NCBI RefSeq assembly: GCF_040947875.1
Contig: NZ_JBFRXN010000002.1
Location: 248,001 to 312,000 of the forward strand
DNA length: 64,000 bases
Direction of reading: 5' to 3'
Origin: Pseudomonas sp. MYb118
GTDB lineage: Bacteria; Pseudomonadota; Gammaproteobacteria; Pseudomonadales; Pseudomonadaceae
In this document: one piece after another, positions 1-7,732 of the stretch
Numbering within the stretch: position 1 is the first letter of the stretch
Layout of the letters: the number at the start of each line of letters is the position of its first letter
Notes under the pieces: model-generated
Databases searched by the model: none
What the model was told of the DNA's origin: nothing
The model's input: the letters and a program-made list of their open reading frames with translations, nothing else
Position numbers and translations under genes: made by a program

Positions 1-119
1 CGCCGTAGCGCTATGCCCGAACTGTCATCGTCGTTGTCATCATTCGGATGACAGTGCGGCATTTACCGAGTCGCTCTATCAGAAGGTTGGGCGGTTGGTT
101 CGCGAGTAAGCGGGTAATT

Positions 120-141
120 GATGGGGTCTGCGAACCCCATC
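120..141 (-). terminator. weak hairpin after the 145-510 gene
   Basis: Inverted repeat GATGGGGT / ACCCCATC with a 6-nt loop, just beyond the stop codon of the minus-strand gene. There is no clear T run, so its use as a terminator is tentative. Confidence 0.35.
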
Positions 142-144
142 CTG

Positions 145-510
145 TTACTCCACCAACTCAACATAACTCGACTCCCCACCACCCTCCGCGCCCGACAACC
201 AACCCCATACAAACGCCAGCGTTGTGCGCCCTGCCCCATCGACACCCACCTTACCGCGCGACCAGCCGGACAGAATCTCACCTTCATTCGTGATGCAGTG
301 GAAAAGCAGTTCGATAGTTTCGGGGCCTGTGACGCGGCCAACCTGGTGGCCCGTGAGGATGCGGCCGCCTTGATAGGTGCTGGTTATTGCGTTGCCTTCG
401 ACTTGGTAGTGGAAGACGGTGCCGGTACCTGAGAGGCCATGGGTGTTGCCGGCTACGGTGAAGCGGCGGTTGTGCAGGCGTTCGGTGATTTGGTTGTGAG
501 GGAGTTGCAT
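145..510 (-). CDS. small conserved protein of unknown function (type often auto-named N-acetylglutamate synthase)
   Basis: 121 aa. The start MQLPHNQITERLHNRRF is chosen because an AAGGA ribosome binding site lies 9 nt upstream; an in-frame ATG at 540 would add ten residues with no such site. The sequence is a single small domain with many glycines and beta-prone stretches (for example NTHGLSGTGTVFHYQVEG). I see no signal peptide, membrane segment or GNAT acetyl-CoA motif, so the N-acetylglutamate synthase name often attached to such proteins should not be taken as an activity. It stands alone, with a hairpin after its stop and no operon partner. Function unknown. Confidence 0.7.
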   Translation of the reverse strand: MQLPHNQITERLHNRRFTVAGNTHGLSGTGTVFHYQVEGNAITSTYQGGRILTGHQVGRVTGPETIELLFHCITNEGEILSGWSRGKVGVDGAGRTTLAFVWGWLSGAEGGGESSYVELVE

Positions 511-606
511 GGGGGCCGGTCCTTGGTTGAGTGGGTCCATTTTGGGGTTGGGTATCTTAAGCGGATTTTTGGGGAGTCAGTGGAGCTAGTGGTGGACATG
601 GAAATT

Positions 607-630
607 ATCGCGAGCAGGCTCGCTCCCACA
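607..630 (-). repeat. single REP element
   Basis: ATCGCGAGCAGGCTCGCTCC followed by CACA: one solitary copy of the Pseudomonas REP sequence between the genes at 510 and 751. No inverted partner nearby. Confidence 0.85.
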
Positions 631-750
631 GAGAGTGTTCCCAGAGCGGGCCCGTCGTGATTGGGGATAGCAGTGTTTTGAAAACAGGGGGTGCAACCTG
701 GGCCGCCTGCCGCTATTAATACCCTTCCCACTCAAGGACCCGAGCCTGTC

Positions 751-1728
751 ATGAAATTCGATCTCGCCTATTGCCTGAGCCTCGACGACAAGTTGTCGAT
801 CTATGACGTGCGCGATCTCAATTTCGACGAGACGGTGGCATTCGATTCGGCGAAGGAAGATTTCCAGTGCCCCAACGATGCCTGTCGGTTGGCGTTCGAT
901 GCGGCGAATGTGTTGACCACGTTCAATGCCAAGAATGTGAATTACGTGCGCACCCCGCACTTCAAGAACACGCCGAGCACGCGGCATGTGGCGGATTGTC
1001 CTTATGCGAGCCTCAAGGCGTCGGCGGGTGTCGAGGGGGCGGAAACGGATGACGGGCGGGAGGAGCATTTTCCGTCGGAGTTGTTGCTGACCCGGCGTCA
1101 GTATGTGCGTAAGCCGTCGAGTCCGGCTGTTGCGACGCAGGATAGGCCGGTGGCGTCGATGGTTACTTCTGAGACGGCCAGTATCGAGCAGCCGGGGCGC
1201 GAGACGGCGCCGGACAAGACCAGTGTCTTTGCTCATCCGGTGGAGTGTTTTGTTTCCAATTTCGCCGACAAGGAGCTGCTCAAGCGCATGCCGCTGAAGG
1301 TGGGCGAGCACACGGCGCCTTACGCTTCGTTCTTCAAGAAGGTGGAATACCTGACGGACAACAAGGGGCTGATCTACTGGGGGCGAATCAAGGAGATCAA
1401 GGATTACAACCAGAGCTTTCGCATCGACTTCGAGCAGAAGGTGTGGTTCAAGCAGGCGGATGAGGCGAAGAAGAAGCCGTATTCGGTGAACGTTTACCTG
1501 AGCAAGAAACTGATCGAGAACTACCGCAAGCGCAAGGCGTTCCTGGAGGAGATCAAGCATGCGATCGACAGCGAGGCCCAGTTGTATTGCTTCTTTTATG
1601 GCGTGACGCCGGAGTTGAAGCAGGTGCCGAGCAAGAAGAATCCCGAGCAGAAGTTTGGGGTGTTCAGCGCGAACATCGAGAACCTGGATCACTTCATTAT
1701 TCGGGAGGCGCCGGGGATGGGCGACTAG
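751..1728 (+). CDS. hypothetical protein with an N-terminal Cys/His cluster
   Basis: 325 aa, starting MKFDLAYCLSLDDK; an in-frame ATG 60 bp upstream is less likely because it precedes the conserved-looking start. Residues 40-83 contain C40-x4-C45, H70, H79 and C83, a spacing like a treble-clef or CoiA-type zinc-binding head (inference). Residues 90-165 are low-complexity and probably a linker. The C-terminal half (about 165-320) is rich in Lys, Phe and Tyr and looks globular. No signal peptide or membrane segment. I do not recognise the family. It is monocistronic and reads away from the 145-510 gene. Confidence 0.75.
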   Translation: MKFDLAYCLSLDDKLSIYDVRDLNFDETVAFDSAKEDFQCPNDACRLAFDAANVLTTFNAKNVNYVRTPHFKNTPSTRHVADCPYASLKASAGVEGAETDDGREEHFPSELLLTRRQYVRKPSSPAVATQDRPVASMVTSETASIEQPGRETAPDKTSVFAHPVECFVSNFADKELLKRMPLKVGEHTAPYASFFKKVEYLTDNKGLIYWGRIKEIKDYNQSFRIDFEQKVWFKQADEAKKKPYSVNVYLSKKLIENYRKRKAFLEEIKHAIDSEAQLYCFFYGVTPELKQVPSKKNPEQKFGVFSANIENLDHFIIREAPGMGD

Positions 1729-1866
1729 CCTGCCTGATATGCGCCGTCTGTCAGGTTGGCCGAGACGAACGCGCAGAAATACAAAAATCCATTTGCTCCC
1801 GATTCAAAACAACTGTACAAAAACACAGTATATTTTGAATCAGCACTTTCGAGCCCGGAGCACACC

Positions 1867-2160
1867 ATGGCCTCTTATGCGATGAAAATCACCCTGGAAC
1901 GTATCGCCCTCTTCCAATTCACCCCCGCCCATTGCGCCCAGGCCCGGGCGATGTTGGGCTGGAGTGTGGAGCAGTTGTCGCGCGAGGCCGGAGTTGCGGC
2001 TGGCGAGATCGAGCTGTTCGAGGCTCGGCGTGAAGTGGCGGATGCGGATCGGTTGGCGTTGGCTTATCGGTTTGAGTCGGAGGGGCTGATGTTCTTTCCG
2101 GGGTTTGCGCCGGGGCGTGGGATGAACGGGAAAGTCGCAGCGGCAGAACCTGTTGTGTAG
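1867..2160 (+). CDS. small XRE-type helix-turn-helix regulator
   Basis: 97 aa beginning MASYAMKITLERIALF. Residues 20-60 (ARAMLGWSVEQLSREAGVAA...) form a Cro/C1-type helix-turn-helix of the kind in which the first helix carries 'ARxxLGxS'. The region before the start is unusually AT-rich for this genome (about 1780-1860) and probably holds its promoter. The stop codon TAG at 2158-2160 lies inside the TGTAGGAG end of a REP element, so insertion of the repeat has probably set the C-terminus (inference). Targets unknown; no toxin gene or prophage gene is adjacent. Confidence 0.75.
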   Translation: MASYAMKITLERIALFQFTPAHCAQARAMLGWSVEQLSREAGVAAGEIELFEARREVADADRLALAYRFESEGLMFFPGFAPGRGMNGKVAAAEPVV

Positions 2161-2256
2161 GAGCGAGCTTGCTCGCGATGGCCGTCAACGATGACGCTGA
2201 CTGTCAGGTACCCAGTGGTGTCTGGGCTACCATCGCGAGCAAGCTCGCTCCTACAG
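2156..2256. repeat. REPIN (inverted REP pair), GTCAACGATGACG loop class
   Basis: Left arm TGTAGGAGCGAGCTTGCTCG and right arm CGAGCAAGCTCGCTCCTACA around a loop of about 50 nt. The left arm supplies the stop codon of the upstream HTH gene. The loop is nearly the same as that of the REPIN at 2670-2770. Confidence 0.9.
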
Positions 2257-2283
2257 GGTTGAGCACTTTCGGTTGATGATTAT

Positions 2284-2296
2284 TACCATATGGGTA
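2284..2296. promoter_or_regulatory. near-palindrome upstream of the antitoxin-like gene
   Basis: TACCATATGGGTA, an almost perfect palindrome about 40 nt before the start at 2337, in an AT-rich stretch. Antitoxins of the HigA type often autoregulate through such sites, so this is a candidate operator. Inference only. Confidence 0.35.
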
Positions 2297-2336
2297 TATT
2301 CCGTTTGTACGAGGAATTCGCTCTGGTAACCAGGTC

Positions 2337-2657
2337 ATGATTGAAATAGAACAAAGCAGCGGGAACGTCTACGAGGATCTCTCGACACCCAACGCCAGTG
2401 AAATGCGCGTCAAATCCCAATTGGCGGCAAAAATTGGCGAGATCATCAAGGCGCGGCATTTAACTCAGGTTCAAGCTTCCGAGATCCTCGGCCTGTCCCA
2501 ACCCAAGCTCTCTGAAATGCTGCGCGGCAAATTCCGCGGAATCAGTGAAGCCAAGATGATGGAGTGTCTTTCCCTGCTTGGGCGTGACATTCAGATCGTG
2601 GTCAAGTCGGCTCCTCGTTCCAGGAAAGAGGGGTTGATTGAGGTGGTGTTCAGTTGA
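2337..2657 (+). CDS. HigA-like antitoxin / XRE-family regulator without visible toxin
   Basis: 106 aa, MIEIEQSSGNVYEDLSTPNA..., matching the HTH_37/HigA2 family, which begins with a 'SSGNVFxDLGxPNA' signature. The helix-turn-helix is at about residues 42-66 (LTQVQASEILGLSQPKLSEM), followed by the conserved 'RGISExKMxxCLxxLGRDIQIVV' segment. In this family the antitoxin usually follows a Gp49-like/HigB RNase toxin gene with a short overlap. Here the upstream 180 bp hold a REPIN and a 16-codon reading frame that overlaps this start by ATGA, but no recognisable toxin. It lies between two near-identical REPINs. It may be an orphan antitoxin or a free-standing regulator. Confidence 0.8.
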   Translation: MIEIEQSSGNVYEDLSTPNASEMRVKSQLAAKIGEIIKARHLTQVQASEILGLSQPKLSEMLRGKFRGISEAKMMECLSLLGRDIQIVVKSAPRSRKEGLIEVVFS

Positions 2658-2669
2658 GGACCTCGATTC

Positions 2670-2770
2670 TGTAGGAGCGAGCATGCTCGCGATGGTCGTC
2701 AACGATGACGCTGGCTGTCAGGTATCCAGTGGTGTCTGGGCTAGCATCGCGAGCAAGCTCGCTCCTACAG
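2670..2770. repeat. REPIN, GTCAACGATGACG loop class
   Basis: Inverted REP pair with arms TGTAGGAGCGAGCATGCTCG and CGAGCAAGCTCGCTCCTACA. Loop about 90% identical to that at 2156-2256, in the same orientation. Confidence 0.9.
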
Positions 2771-2786
2771 GGTCAGGGGTCAAGGG

Positions 2787-4301
2787 TCAGGGTTTGAAGG
2801 CTGGGGTCTGGCGGGCGTTGGAGACTTGTTCGTAGCCATATGCCAGGGCAATCATTTCGGCATCGCTCCAGCGCGGACCGAAGAAGAAGAGTGAAGTTGG
2901 GAGGCCGTCCGGGTCAATGCCCGAGGGCACCATGACGCCGGGGTAGCCGGCCAGTGGGGCAACGTTCATGGCCGGTGAGGCGACGTCCGAGACCAGGGCA
3001 TCGAGCTGATGGGTGATCAGCAGCAGGTCGATGGCCGCGGCGTTTTCGCTTTGAATCTTGCGCCAGAGTTGGTTGTAGGTTTGTTCGTCGTACACCACGT
3101 CGTTGGCTGCGATCAGGGTGTCCTGGCCAAGGGCTTCGGGGTTTGCGGCGTTGAACAGGACGAGGTCTTGCAGGCTTTTCGCCGGGATTCCGGAGCGTGT
3201 CGCCAGGTAGCGTGGCAGTTCACGTTTGATGCCCATGTGGAAGGCGTCGTCGACCCGCTCTGACAATGGATCTTTCAGGTCTACCGGGATCAGCGTTGCG
3301 CCGGCGGCTTGCATGAGTTCCAGGGCCTTGGAGAACTGTGGGTCGATCATCAATGGCTCTCCGCTCTGATCGAACTTGACCGGGTAGCCGATGCGTTTGC
3401 CCACCAGGGTGTTGGGGCGCAACAGCGCGGTGTAATCGACGGTGTCCTGGCCATGGGGCTTTTGCACCGGGTCGGCGGCGTCGTAGCCGCGCAGGGCGTT
3501 CATGAGCTGGGCGGCTTCACGAACGGTGCGCGCCATGGGGCCCGGCGTGTCGAGTTTATGGGTGACGGGGATGATGCCGCTGCGGCTGAGCAGGCCCACG
3601 GTGGGCTTGATGCCGACCACGCCGTTCAGCGACGCCGGGCAGATGATCGAGCCGGAGGTTTCGGTGCCGATGGCCAGCGGAGCAAAGCCTGCGGCGGTGG
3701 CGGCGGCAGAGCCTGAGCTGGAGCCGCAGACGTCACCGCTCAGCACATGAGGGTTTTTGGTTTGGCCACCGCGGCTACTCCAGCCGGAAGGCAGGGCCGG
3801 GTCGCGGAAGGCCGCCCATTCACTGAGGTTGGTTTTGCCGAGAATGACAGCGCCCGCTTCCCTGAGGCGCTGCACGATGAAGGCGTCCTTTGCCGCCGGC
3901 TTCCCGATCATGGCCGGGGAGCCAGCGCTGGTCTGCATCTGGTCGGAGGTGTCGATGTTGTCCTTGAGCAATACAGGAATGCCATGCAGTGGCCCCCGTA
4001 CGTAGCCCCACTGCCGCTCACGGTCCAGGGCGTAGGCGATGTCCAGTGCATCAGGGTTGAGTTGAATGATGGAATTGATCATCGGTCCCTGCTCATCCAG
4101 CGCATGGATCCGTTGTTGCAGATGCATCACGAGCGCTGCGGCGCTGGTTTCCTTGCGCTCCATGCGCTGGGTGAGTTCGTCGACACTGAGAAACTCCAAC
4201 CTCGTTTCAGGTGTCGGTGCCTGGGCATTCGCGGAACTGGCGAGCGAAAGCAGGATGATCCTGACCAGCCATTTCAGGCGGCCGTTTAATGTTACGTCCA
4301 T
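2787..4301 (-). CDS. secreted amidase-signature hydrolase
   Basis: 504 aa. The N-terminus has a signal peptide (hydrophobic 11-22, probable cleavage after ASSANA at about residue 26), so export to the periplasm is likely. The rest is the amidase-signature fold with its Ser-cisSer-Lys triad visible: K113 in PVLLKDN, cis-Ser S196 in CGSSSGSAA and nucleophile S218 in TETSGSIICPAS. Such enzymes hydrolyse amide bonds; the substrate cannot be read from sequence. The gene is monocistronic. The GatA subunit is excluded: it has no signal peptide and comes with gatB/gatC. Confidence 0.88.
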   Translation of the reverse strand: MDVTLNGRLKWLVRIILLSLASSANAQAPTPETRLEFLSVDELTQRMERKETSAAALVMHLQQRIHALDEQGPMINSIIQLNPDALDIAYALDRERQWGYVRGPLHGIPVLLKDNIDTSDQMQTSAGSPAMIGKPAAKDAFIVQRLREAGAVILGKTNLSEWAAFRDPALPSGWSSRGGQTKNPHVLSGDVCGSSSGSAAATAAGFAPLAIGTETSGSIICPASLNGVVGIKPTVGLLSRSGIIPVTHKLDTPGPMARTVREAAQLMNALRGYDAADPVQKPHGQDTVDYTALLRPNTLVGKRIGYPVKFDQSGEPLMIDPQFSKALELMQAAGATLIPVDLKDPLSERVDDAFHMGIKRELPRYLATRSGIPAKSLQDLVLFNAANPEALGQDTLIAANDVVYDEQTYNQLWRKIQSENAAAIDLLLITHQLDALVSDVASPAMNVAPLAGYPGVMVPSGIDPDGLPTSLFFFGPRWSDAEMIALAYGYEQVSNARQTPAFKP

Positions 4302-4438
4302 GAGAAAAAGATCCTTTGTAATGACGGTTAATGAGTGAAAAAACCCACTCCATTTCCAGCCTACCGAGGCACCTGGAAATGTCCGTCATCACTTGTCGCC
4401 AGACCTTGTATGAATCTTCGCGCCAGTCAGTAGCCCGA

Positions 4439-5479
4439 TTAGCCAATGCTCTGCTGATACACCTGCTGCTCCACCTCGTACCACCAGGCACTGCCTCGCT
4501 GCGGGTGCATCACGTTGAACGCCTGCCCCATCTGCGGCGTGGTGATCGACACGTTACGGTCCCAGGCCAGGGCCAGGATGCGGTCGAAGGGTTCGTACCA
4601 GGCGTGCATCGCCAGGTCGAAAGTGCCGTTGTGGATCGGCAGCAGCCAGCGGCCCTTGAGGTCGATGTGCGCTTGCAGGGTCTGCTCGGGTTGCATGTGC
4701 ACGTGTGGCCACTCGACGTTGTAGGCGCCGGTTTCCATCAGCGTCAGGTCGAACGGACCGTACTGCTGGCCGATGCGCTTGAAGCCGTCGAAGTAGCCGC
4801 TGTCGCCGCTGAAGAAAATACGCGTGTCGCCGTCGATGATCACCCAGGACGCCCACAGCGTGCTGTTGCCATCGAACAGGCCACGCCCGGAAAAGTGCTG
4901 CGAGGGCGTGGCGGCGAAACGGATGCCCGCCACTTCGGTGCTTTGCCACCAATCCAGTTGGCGCACTTTGCTGGCGTCGATACCCCACTTGATCAGGGTG
5001 TCACCCACGCCCAGCGGCGTGAGGAAGTATTGGGTCTTGTCCGCCAGATCGAGCACCGCCTGATGATCGAGGTGGTCGTAGTGATCGTGGGACAGGATCA
5101 CCGCCTCGATCGGCGGCAGCTCTTGCAGGCTGATCGGCGGCTGGTGGAAACGCTTGGGGCCGGCCCATTGCACCGGCGAGGCGCGCTCGGCGAACACCGG
5201 GTCGGTGATCCAGAATTTATCCTGCAACTTGAGCAGGACCGTGGAATGGCCCAGCCGATAGACGCTGTGGTTGGGCGCGGCGATCAGCGCGTCATGGGTC
5301 AGGCGTTGCACCGGCACCGCAGCGGTTGGCTTGGTGTCGCGCGGTTTGTGAAAAATCATGTTCCACATGATGCGCAGCATTTTGCGCAGGCCCTCGCGTT
5401 GCACCGGCGCATGGTTGCGGAACAGCCCATCGGTCCGACGGGAGGCCTCAGGTTCATTAGCGGTTGTGGCATTGGCCAT
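4439..5479 (-). CDS. MBL-fold hydrolase of the UlaG/NAPE-PLD-like type
   Basis: 346 aa from MANATTANEPEA, with a GGAG site 9-10 nt upstream; the frame is open 66 bp further back but that part overlaps the divergent control region. The metallo-beta-lactamase motif SHDHYDHLD (about residues 133-141) and later metal ligands (SGDSGYFDGF; ETGAYN; PIHNGTFDLA) are present. The pattern is that of the family containing N-acyl-phosphatidylethanolamine phospholipase D and L-ascorbate-6-phosphate lactonase. No signal peptide, so probably cytoplasmic. It is divergent from a TetR regulator gene with two shared inverted repeats between them, implying control by that repressor. Physiological substrate unknown. 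Confidence 0.85.
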   Translation of the reverse strand: MANATTANEPEASRRTDGLFRNHAPVQREGLRKMLRIMWNMIFHKPRDTKPTAAVPVQRLTHDALIAAPNHSVYRLGHSTVLLKLQDKFWITDPVFAERASPVQWAGPKRFHQPPISLQELPPIEAVILSHDHYDHLDHQAVLDLADKTQYFLTPLGVGDTLIKWGIDASKVRQLDWWQSTEVAGIRFAATPSQHFSGRGLFDGNSTLWASWVIIDGDTRIFFSGDSGYFDGFKRIGQQYGPFDLTLMETGAYNVEWPHVHMQPEQTLQAHIDLKGRWLLPIHNGTFDLAMHAWYEPFDRILALAWDRNVSITTPQMGQAFNVMHPQRGSAWWYEVEQQVYQQSIG

Positions 5480-5596
5480 GACGGATGACTCCAGGACGCC
5501 GCGCCGGTGGCGGCGTCTGCGATGTTCGATAAATGGCCAAGGCACGCAAGCATCAGCCGGACACTCTATTTTTGCTGGGCAGGATTAACGAAACAT

Positions 5597-5612
5597 TACA
5601 CTGCACAGTGTA
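5597..5612. promoter_or_regulatory. putative TetR operator 1
   Basis: TACACTG-CA-CAGTGTA, a perfect 7-bp inverted repeat in the divergent intergenic region between the MBL-fold gene (start 5479) and the TetR gene (start 5690). It shares AGTGTAGTT with operator 2. Confidence 0.65.
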
Positions 5613-5645
5613 GTTTCAAGGTTGCATCAATATTCATCACAAGTA

Positions 5646-5662
5646 AACTACCTAGTGTAGTT
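5646..5662. promoter_or_regulatory. putative TetR operator 2
   Basis: AACTAC-CTAGT-GTAGTT, 6-bp arms, about 28 nt before the TetR start codon. It shares AGTGTAGTT with operator 1, suggesting one protein binds both and autoregulates. Confidence 0.6.
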
Positions 5663-5689
5663 AATCCATTTTTTTGCCGAAGCCCACTT

Positions 5690-6298
5690 ATGACAGCTCC
5701 ACAGCGTCTGACCGACCGAAAACGCGAAGCGATCATCCAGGCGGCGATTGCCGAATTCCGTGCCAACGGTTTCGACATCACCAGCATGGACAAGATCGCC
5801 GCCACCGCCGGCGTGTCCAAACGCACGGTGTACAACCACTTTCCCAGCAAGGAAGAGTTGTTCGCCGAAATCCTCAATCAGTTGTGGGCACGAGTGACCG
5901 CCGAACAGGAAGCGGCTTACCGCCCCGACCTGCCTCTGCGCGAGCAAATGCGCCGGATGCTCATGGCGAAGTTGCAGATGTTGGGCGATGACAATTTCCT
6001 CGACCTGGCGCGGGTGGCCATCGCGGCGACGATTCATTCCCCGGAACGGGCGCAGGACATGGTGGCCCGGATGGGCCAGCGCGAAGAAGGCCTGACCGTG
6101 TGGATTCGTGCGGCTCAGGCCGATGGGCGCTTGAAAACGGTGGCGCCGGAGTTCGCCGCACAACAGGTGCAGGGCCTGCTCAAGTCCTTTGCCTTCTGGC
6201 CGCAGATCTCCATGGGGCAAGCGGGCTTGTCCGCCGACATGCAAAACACCGTGGTGGAATCGGCGCTGGACATGTTCCTGGCCTGCTATCAGTGCTGA
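5690..6298 (+). CDS. TetR/AcrR-family transcriptional repressor
   Basis: 202 aa from MTAPQRLTDRKREAI. The longer open frame (ATG at 5507) would run through both operator palindromes and is rejected. The N-terminal HTH is clear: residues 10-58, with ITSMDKIAATAGVSKRTVYN then HFPSKEELF. The C-terminal half resembles the AefR-like ligand-binding domain (LREQMRRMLMAKLQML..., TVVESALDMFLACY). It most likely represses itself and the divergent MBL-fold hydrolase gene through the two palindromes at 5597 and 5646. Inducer unknown. Confidence 0.88.
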   Translation: MTAPQRLTDRKREAIIQAAIAEFRANGFDITSMDKIAATAGVSKRTVYNHFPSKEELFAEILNQLWARVTAEQEAAYRPDLPLREQMRRMLMAKLQMLGDDNFLDLARVAIAATIHSPERAQDMVARMGQREEGLTVWIRAAQADGRLKTVAPEFAAQQVQGLLKSFAFWPQISMGQAGLSADMQNTVVESALDMFLACYQC

Positions 6299-6457
6299 AA
6301 CCTTTCTGCGTTTGCGCGTTGCCACCATTAAATGGCTTCGAGAGACACTGATTATTCCTGCTGGAATAAATGACAATGTGCGCCTTTTTTTGCCGATGAA
6401 TGGTAGCTTAGTGGCATCACGGCAGTGTGTTTCAGGATGAATCCGGCGCAGGACACT

Positions 6458-7519
6458 ATGGAAAACCAACGCGGCAAGGGCTTGTCATTTGCCAGACGCA
6501 TCTATTTGCCTCGCGCCATCGGGCTGTGCATTGGCAGCTTGAGTGTGGCCGCTGCCCTGGCCCCGATGAACCTGCCCTCCTGGGTGTGGGCGTTGTTGGT
6601 GATCAATGCCTACGTCTGGCCGCACATTGCCTATCAGCTGTCGTCCCGGGCGAACTTTCCCTACAAGGCCGAGTTGCGCAACATGCTCTTCGACTCGCTA
6701 TGGGGCGGGTTCTGGGCGGCGACGGTGCAGTTCAATCCGCTGACAACGGTCACCGTGCTGGCGATGATGGCCATGCACAACGTGGCCATGGGCGGGCTGC
6801 GTCTGTTTGCCTTTGGCTCGGTGGCGCAAGCCGTGGGCGTGCTGATTGGCTGGCTGGTGTTCGGTATCGCCTTCAACGCACAGACCACGCCGATGCAGAT
6901 CTGGGCGTCGATTCCGATGCTCACGCTCTACCCGTTTGCGGTGGGCATGGTCAGTTACCAGTTGGCGATCAAGCTGGCCAAACACAAACGCATCCTCAGT
7001 GCCCTGAACCGCACCGACAGCCTGACCGGGCTGCTCAACCACGGTGCCTGGAAGGATTCGCTGCAACTGCAATTCCAGCGTAGCCGCCTGCAAGAACACC
7101 CGGCTGTGATTGCGCTGATCGACATTGATCACTTCAAGCCGATCAATGACACCCATGGGCATATCGTCGGTGATTCGGTGTTGCGCCAGCTCAGCGCTGA
7201 GCTCAAGCGCAACCTGCGCGAATCGGATCTGGCTGGGCGGTATGGTGGGGATGAGTTTTGCGTGATCCTGCCCGACATGCCGGTGCTCCAGGCGCGGGAG
7301 GTGATGGAGCGATTGCGCGAGGTGCTGCATGATTTTCGGCATGATGAGGTGCCGGATTTGCGGATTAGTTTGAGTATTGGTTTGGCGGCTTTTGATTCGT
7401 CGTTTACCGATTCGATTGCCTGGCTTGATGAGGCGGACAAGGCGCTTTATACGGCGAAGAATACGGGGCGGAACAAGATCAGTTTGGCCGAAGGTGAGCG
7501 GGCTGCTGTGGTGGTTTGA
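6458..7519 (+). CDS. MASE2-GGDEF diguanylate cyclase (AdrA/DgcC-like)
   Basis: 353 aa. Start MENQRGKGLSFARR chosen because AGGA lies 4 nt upstream; the ATG at 6437 is a weaker alternative adding seven residues. Residues 8-95 match the MASE2 membrane sensor (FARRIYLPRAIGL..., VWPHIAYQLSSRA). Several membrane helices run to about 175. The GGDEF domain follows (about 185-345): DIDHFKPIND, an RxxD inhibitory site RESD at 254-257, and the intact active site GGDEF at 263-267. It should make cyclic di-GMP from two GTP at the inner membrane with product feedback. MASE2 cyclases often promote exopolysaccharide production, but no such genes are nearby. Confidence 0.92.
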   Translation: MENQRGKGLSFARRIYLPRAIGLCIGSLSVAAALAPMNLPSWVWALLVINAYVWPHIAYQLSSRANFPYKAELRNMLFDSLWGGFWAATVQFNPLTTVTVLAMMAMHNVAMGGLRLFAFGSVAQAVGVLIGWLVFGIAFNAQTTPMQIWASIPMLTLYPFAVGMVSYQLAIKLAKHKRILSALNRTDSLTGLLNHGAWKDSLQLQFQRSRLQEHPAVIALIDIDHFKPINDTHGHIVGDSVLRQLSAELKRNLRESDLAGRYGGDEFCVILPDMPVLQAREVMERLREVLHDFRHDEVPDLRISLSIGLAAFDSSFTDSIAWLDEADKALYTAKNTGRNKISLAEGERAAVVV

Positions 7520-7557
7520 GGGGGTGCTTGGGAATGATGGGGTGGTTTTGCGGGCCC

Positions 7558-7715
7558 TATCGCGAGCAAGCCCGCTCCCACAGTTGATCGGGTGCATTCA
7601 GGAGACTTGATGTTGCTTGGGCTGGCCTCATCGCGAGCAGGCTCGCTCCCACAGTAGACCGAGTTCTTTCGGGAAAGATGTGGTCCATTGTGGGAGCGGG
7701 CTTGCTCGCGATAGG
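7558..7715. repeat. cluster of three REP elements
   Basis: Two REPs in one orientation (7558-7583, 7629-7654) and one inverted (7689-7714) fill most of the gap between the diguanylate cyclase and the convergent LysR gene. May act as a transcription barrier between the converging genes (inference). Confidence 0.88.
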
Positions 7716-7732
7716 GTCCGCACTCACACCGA

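Noticed and set aside
20..54. CTGTCATC ... GATGACAG hairpin at the window start
   Set aside because: No adjoining gene in the window and no T run; could be part of an upstream terminator but cannot be judged.
145..510. Annotation as N-acetylglutamate synthase
   Set aside because: No acetyltransferase or amino-acid-kinase motif; the name in databases seems to be a carried-over label.
4331..5488. 385-codon open frame opposite the MBL-fold gene
   Set aside because: Antisense shadow of a clear MBL-fold protein; composition rich in His, Arg and Gln, no motif, no ribosome binding site. The same holds for long frames at 24649-26220, 40882-42738, 43386-44945, 49904-52231 (first part), 53947-55356, 55612-56712, 58529-60235, 60033-61334 and 61497-63113.
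7558..7715. Possible CRISPR-like array
   Set aside because: Repeats are palindromic REPs in mixed orientation with irregular spacing and no cas genes.
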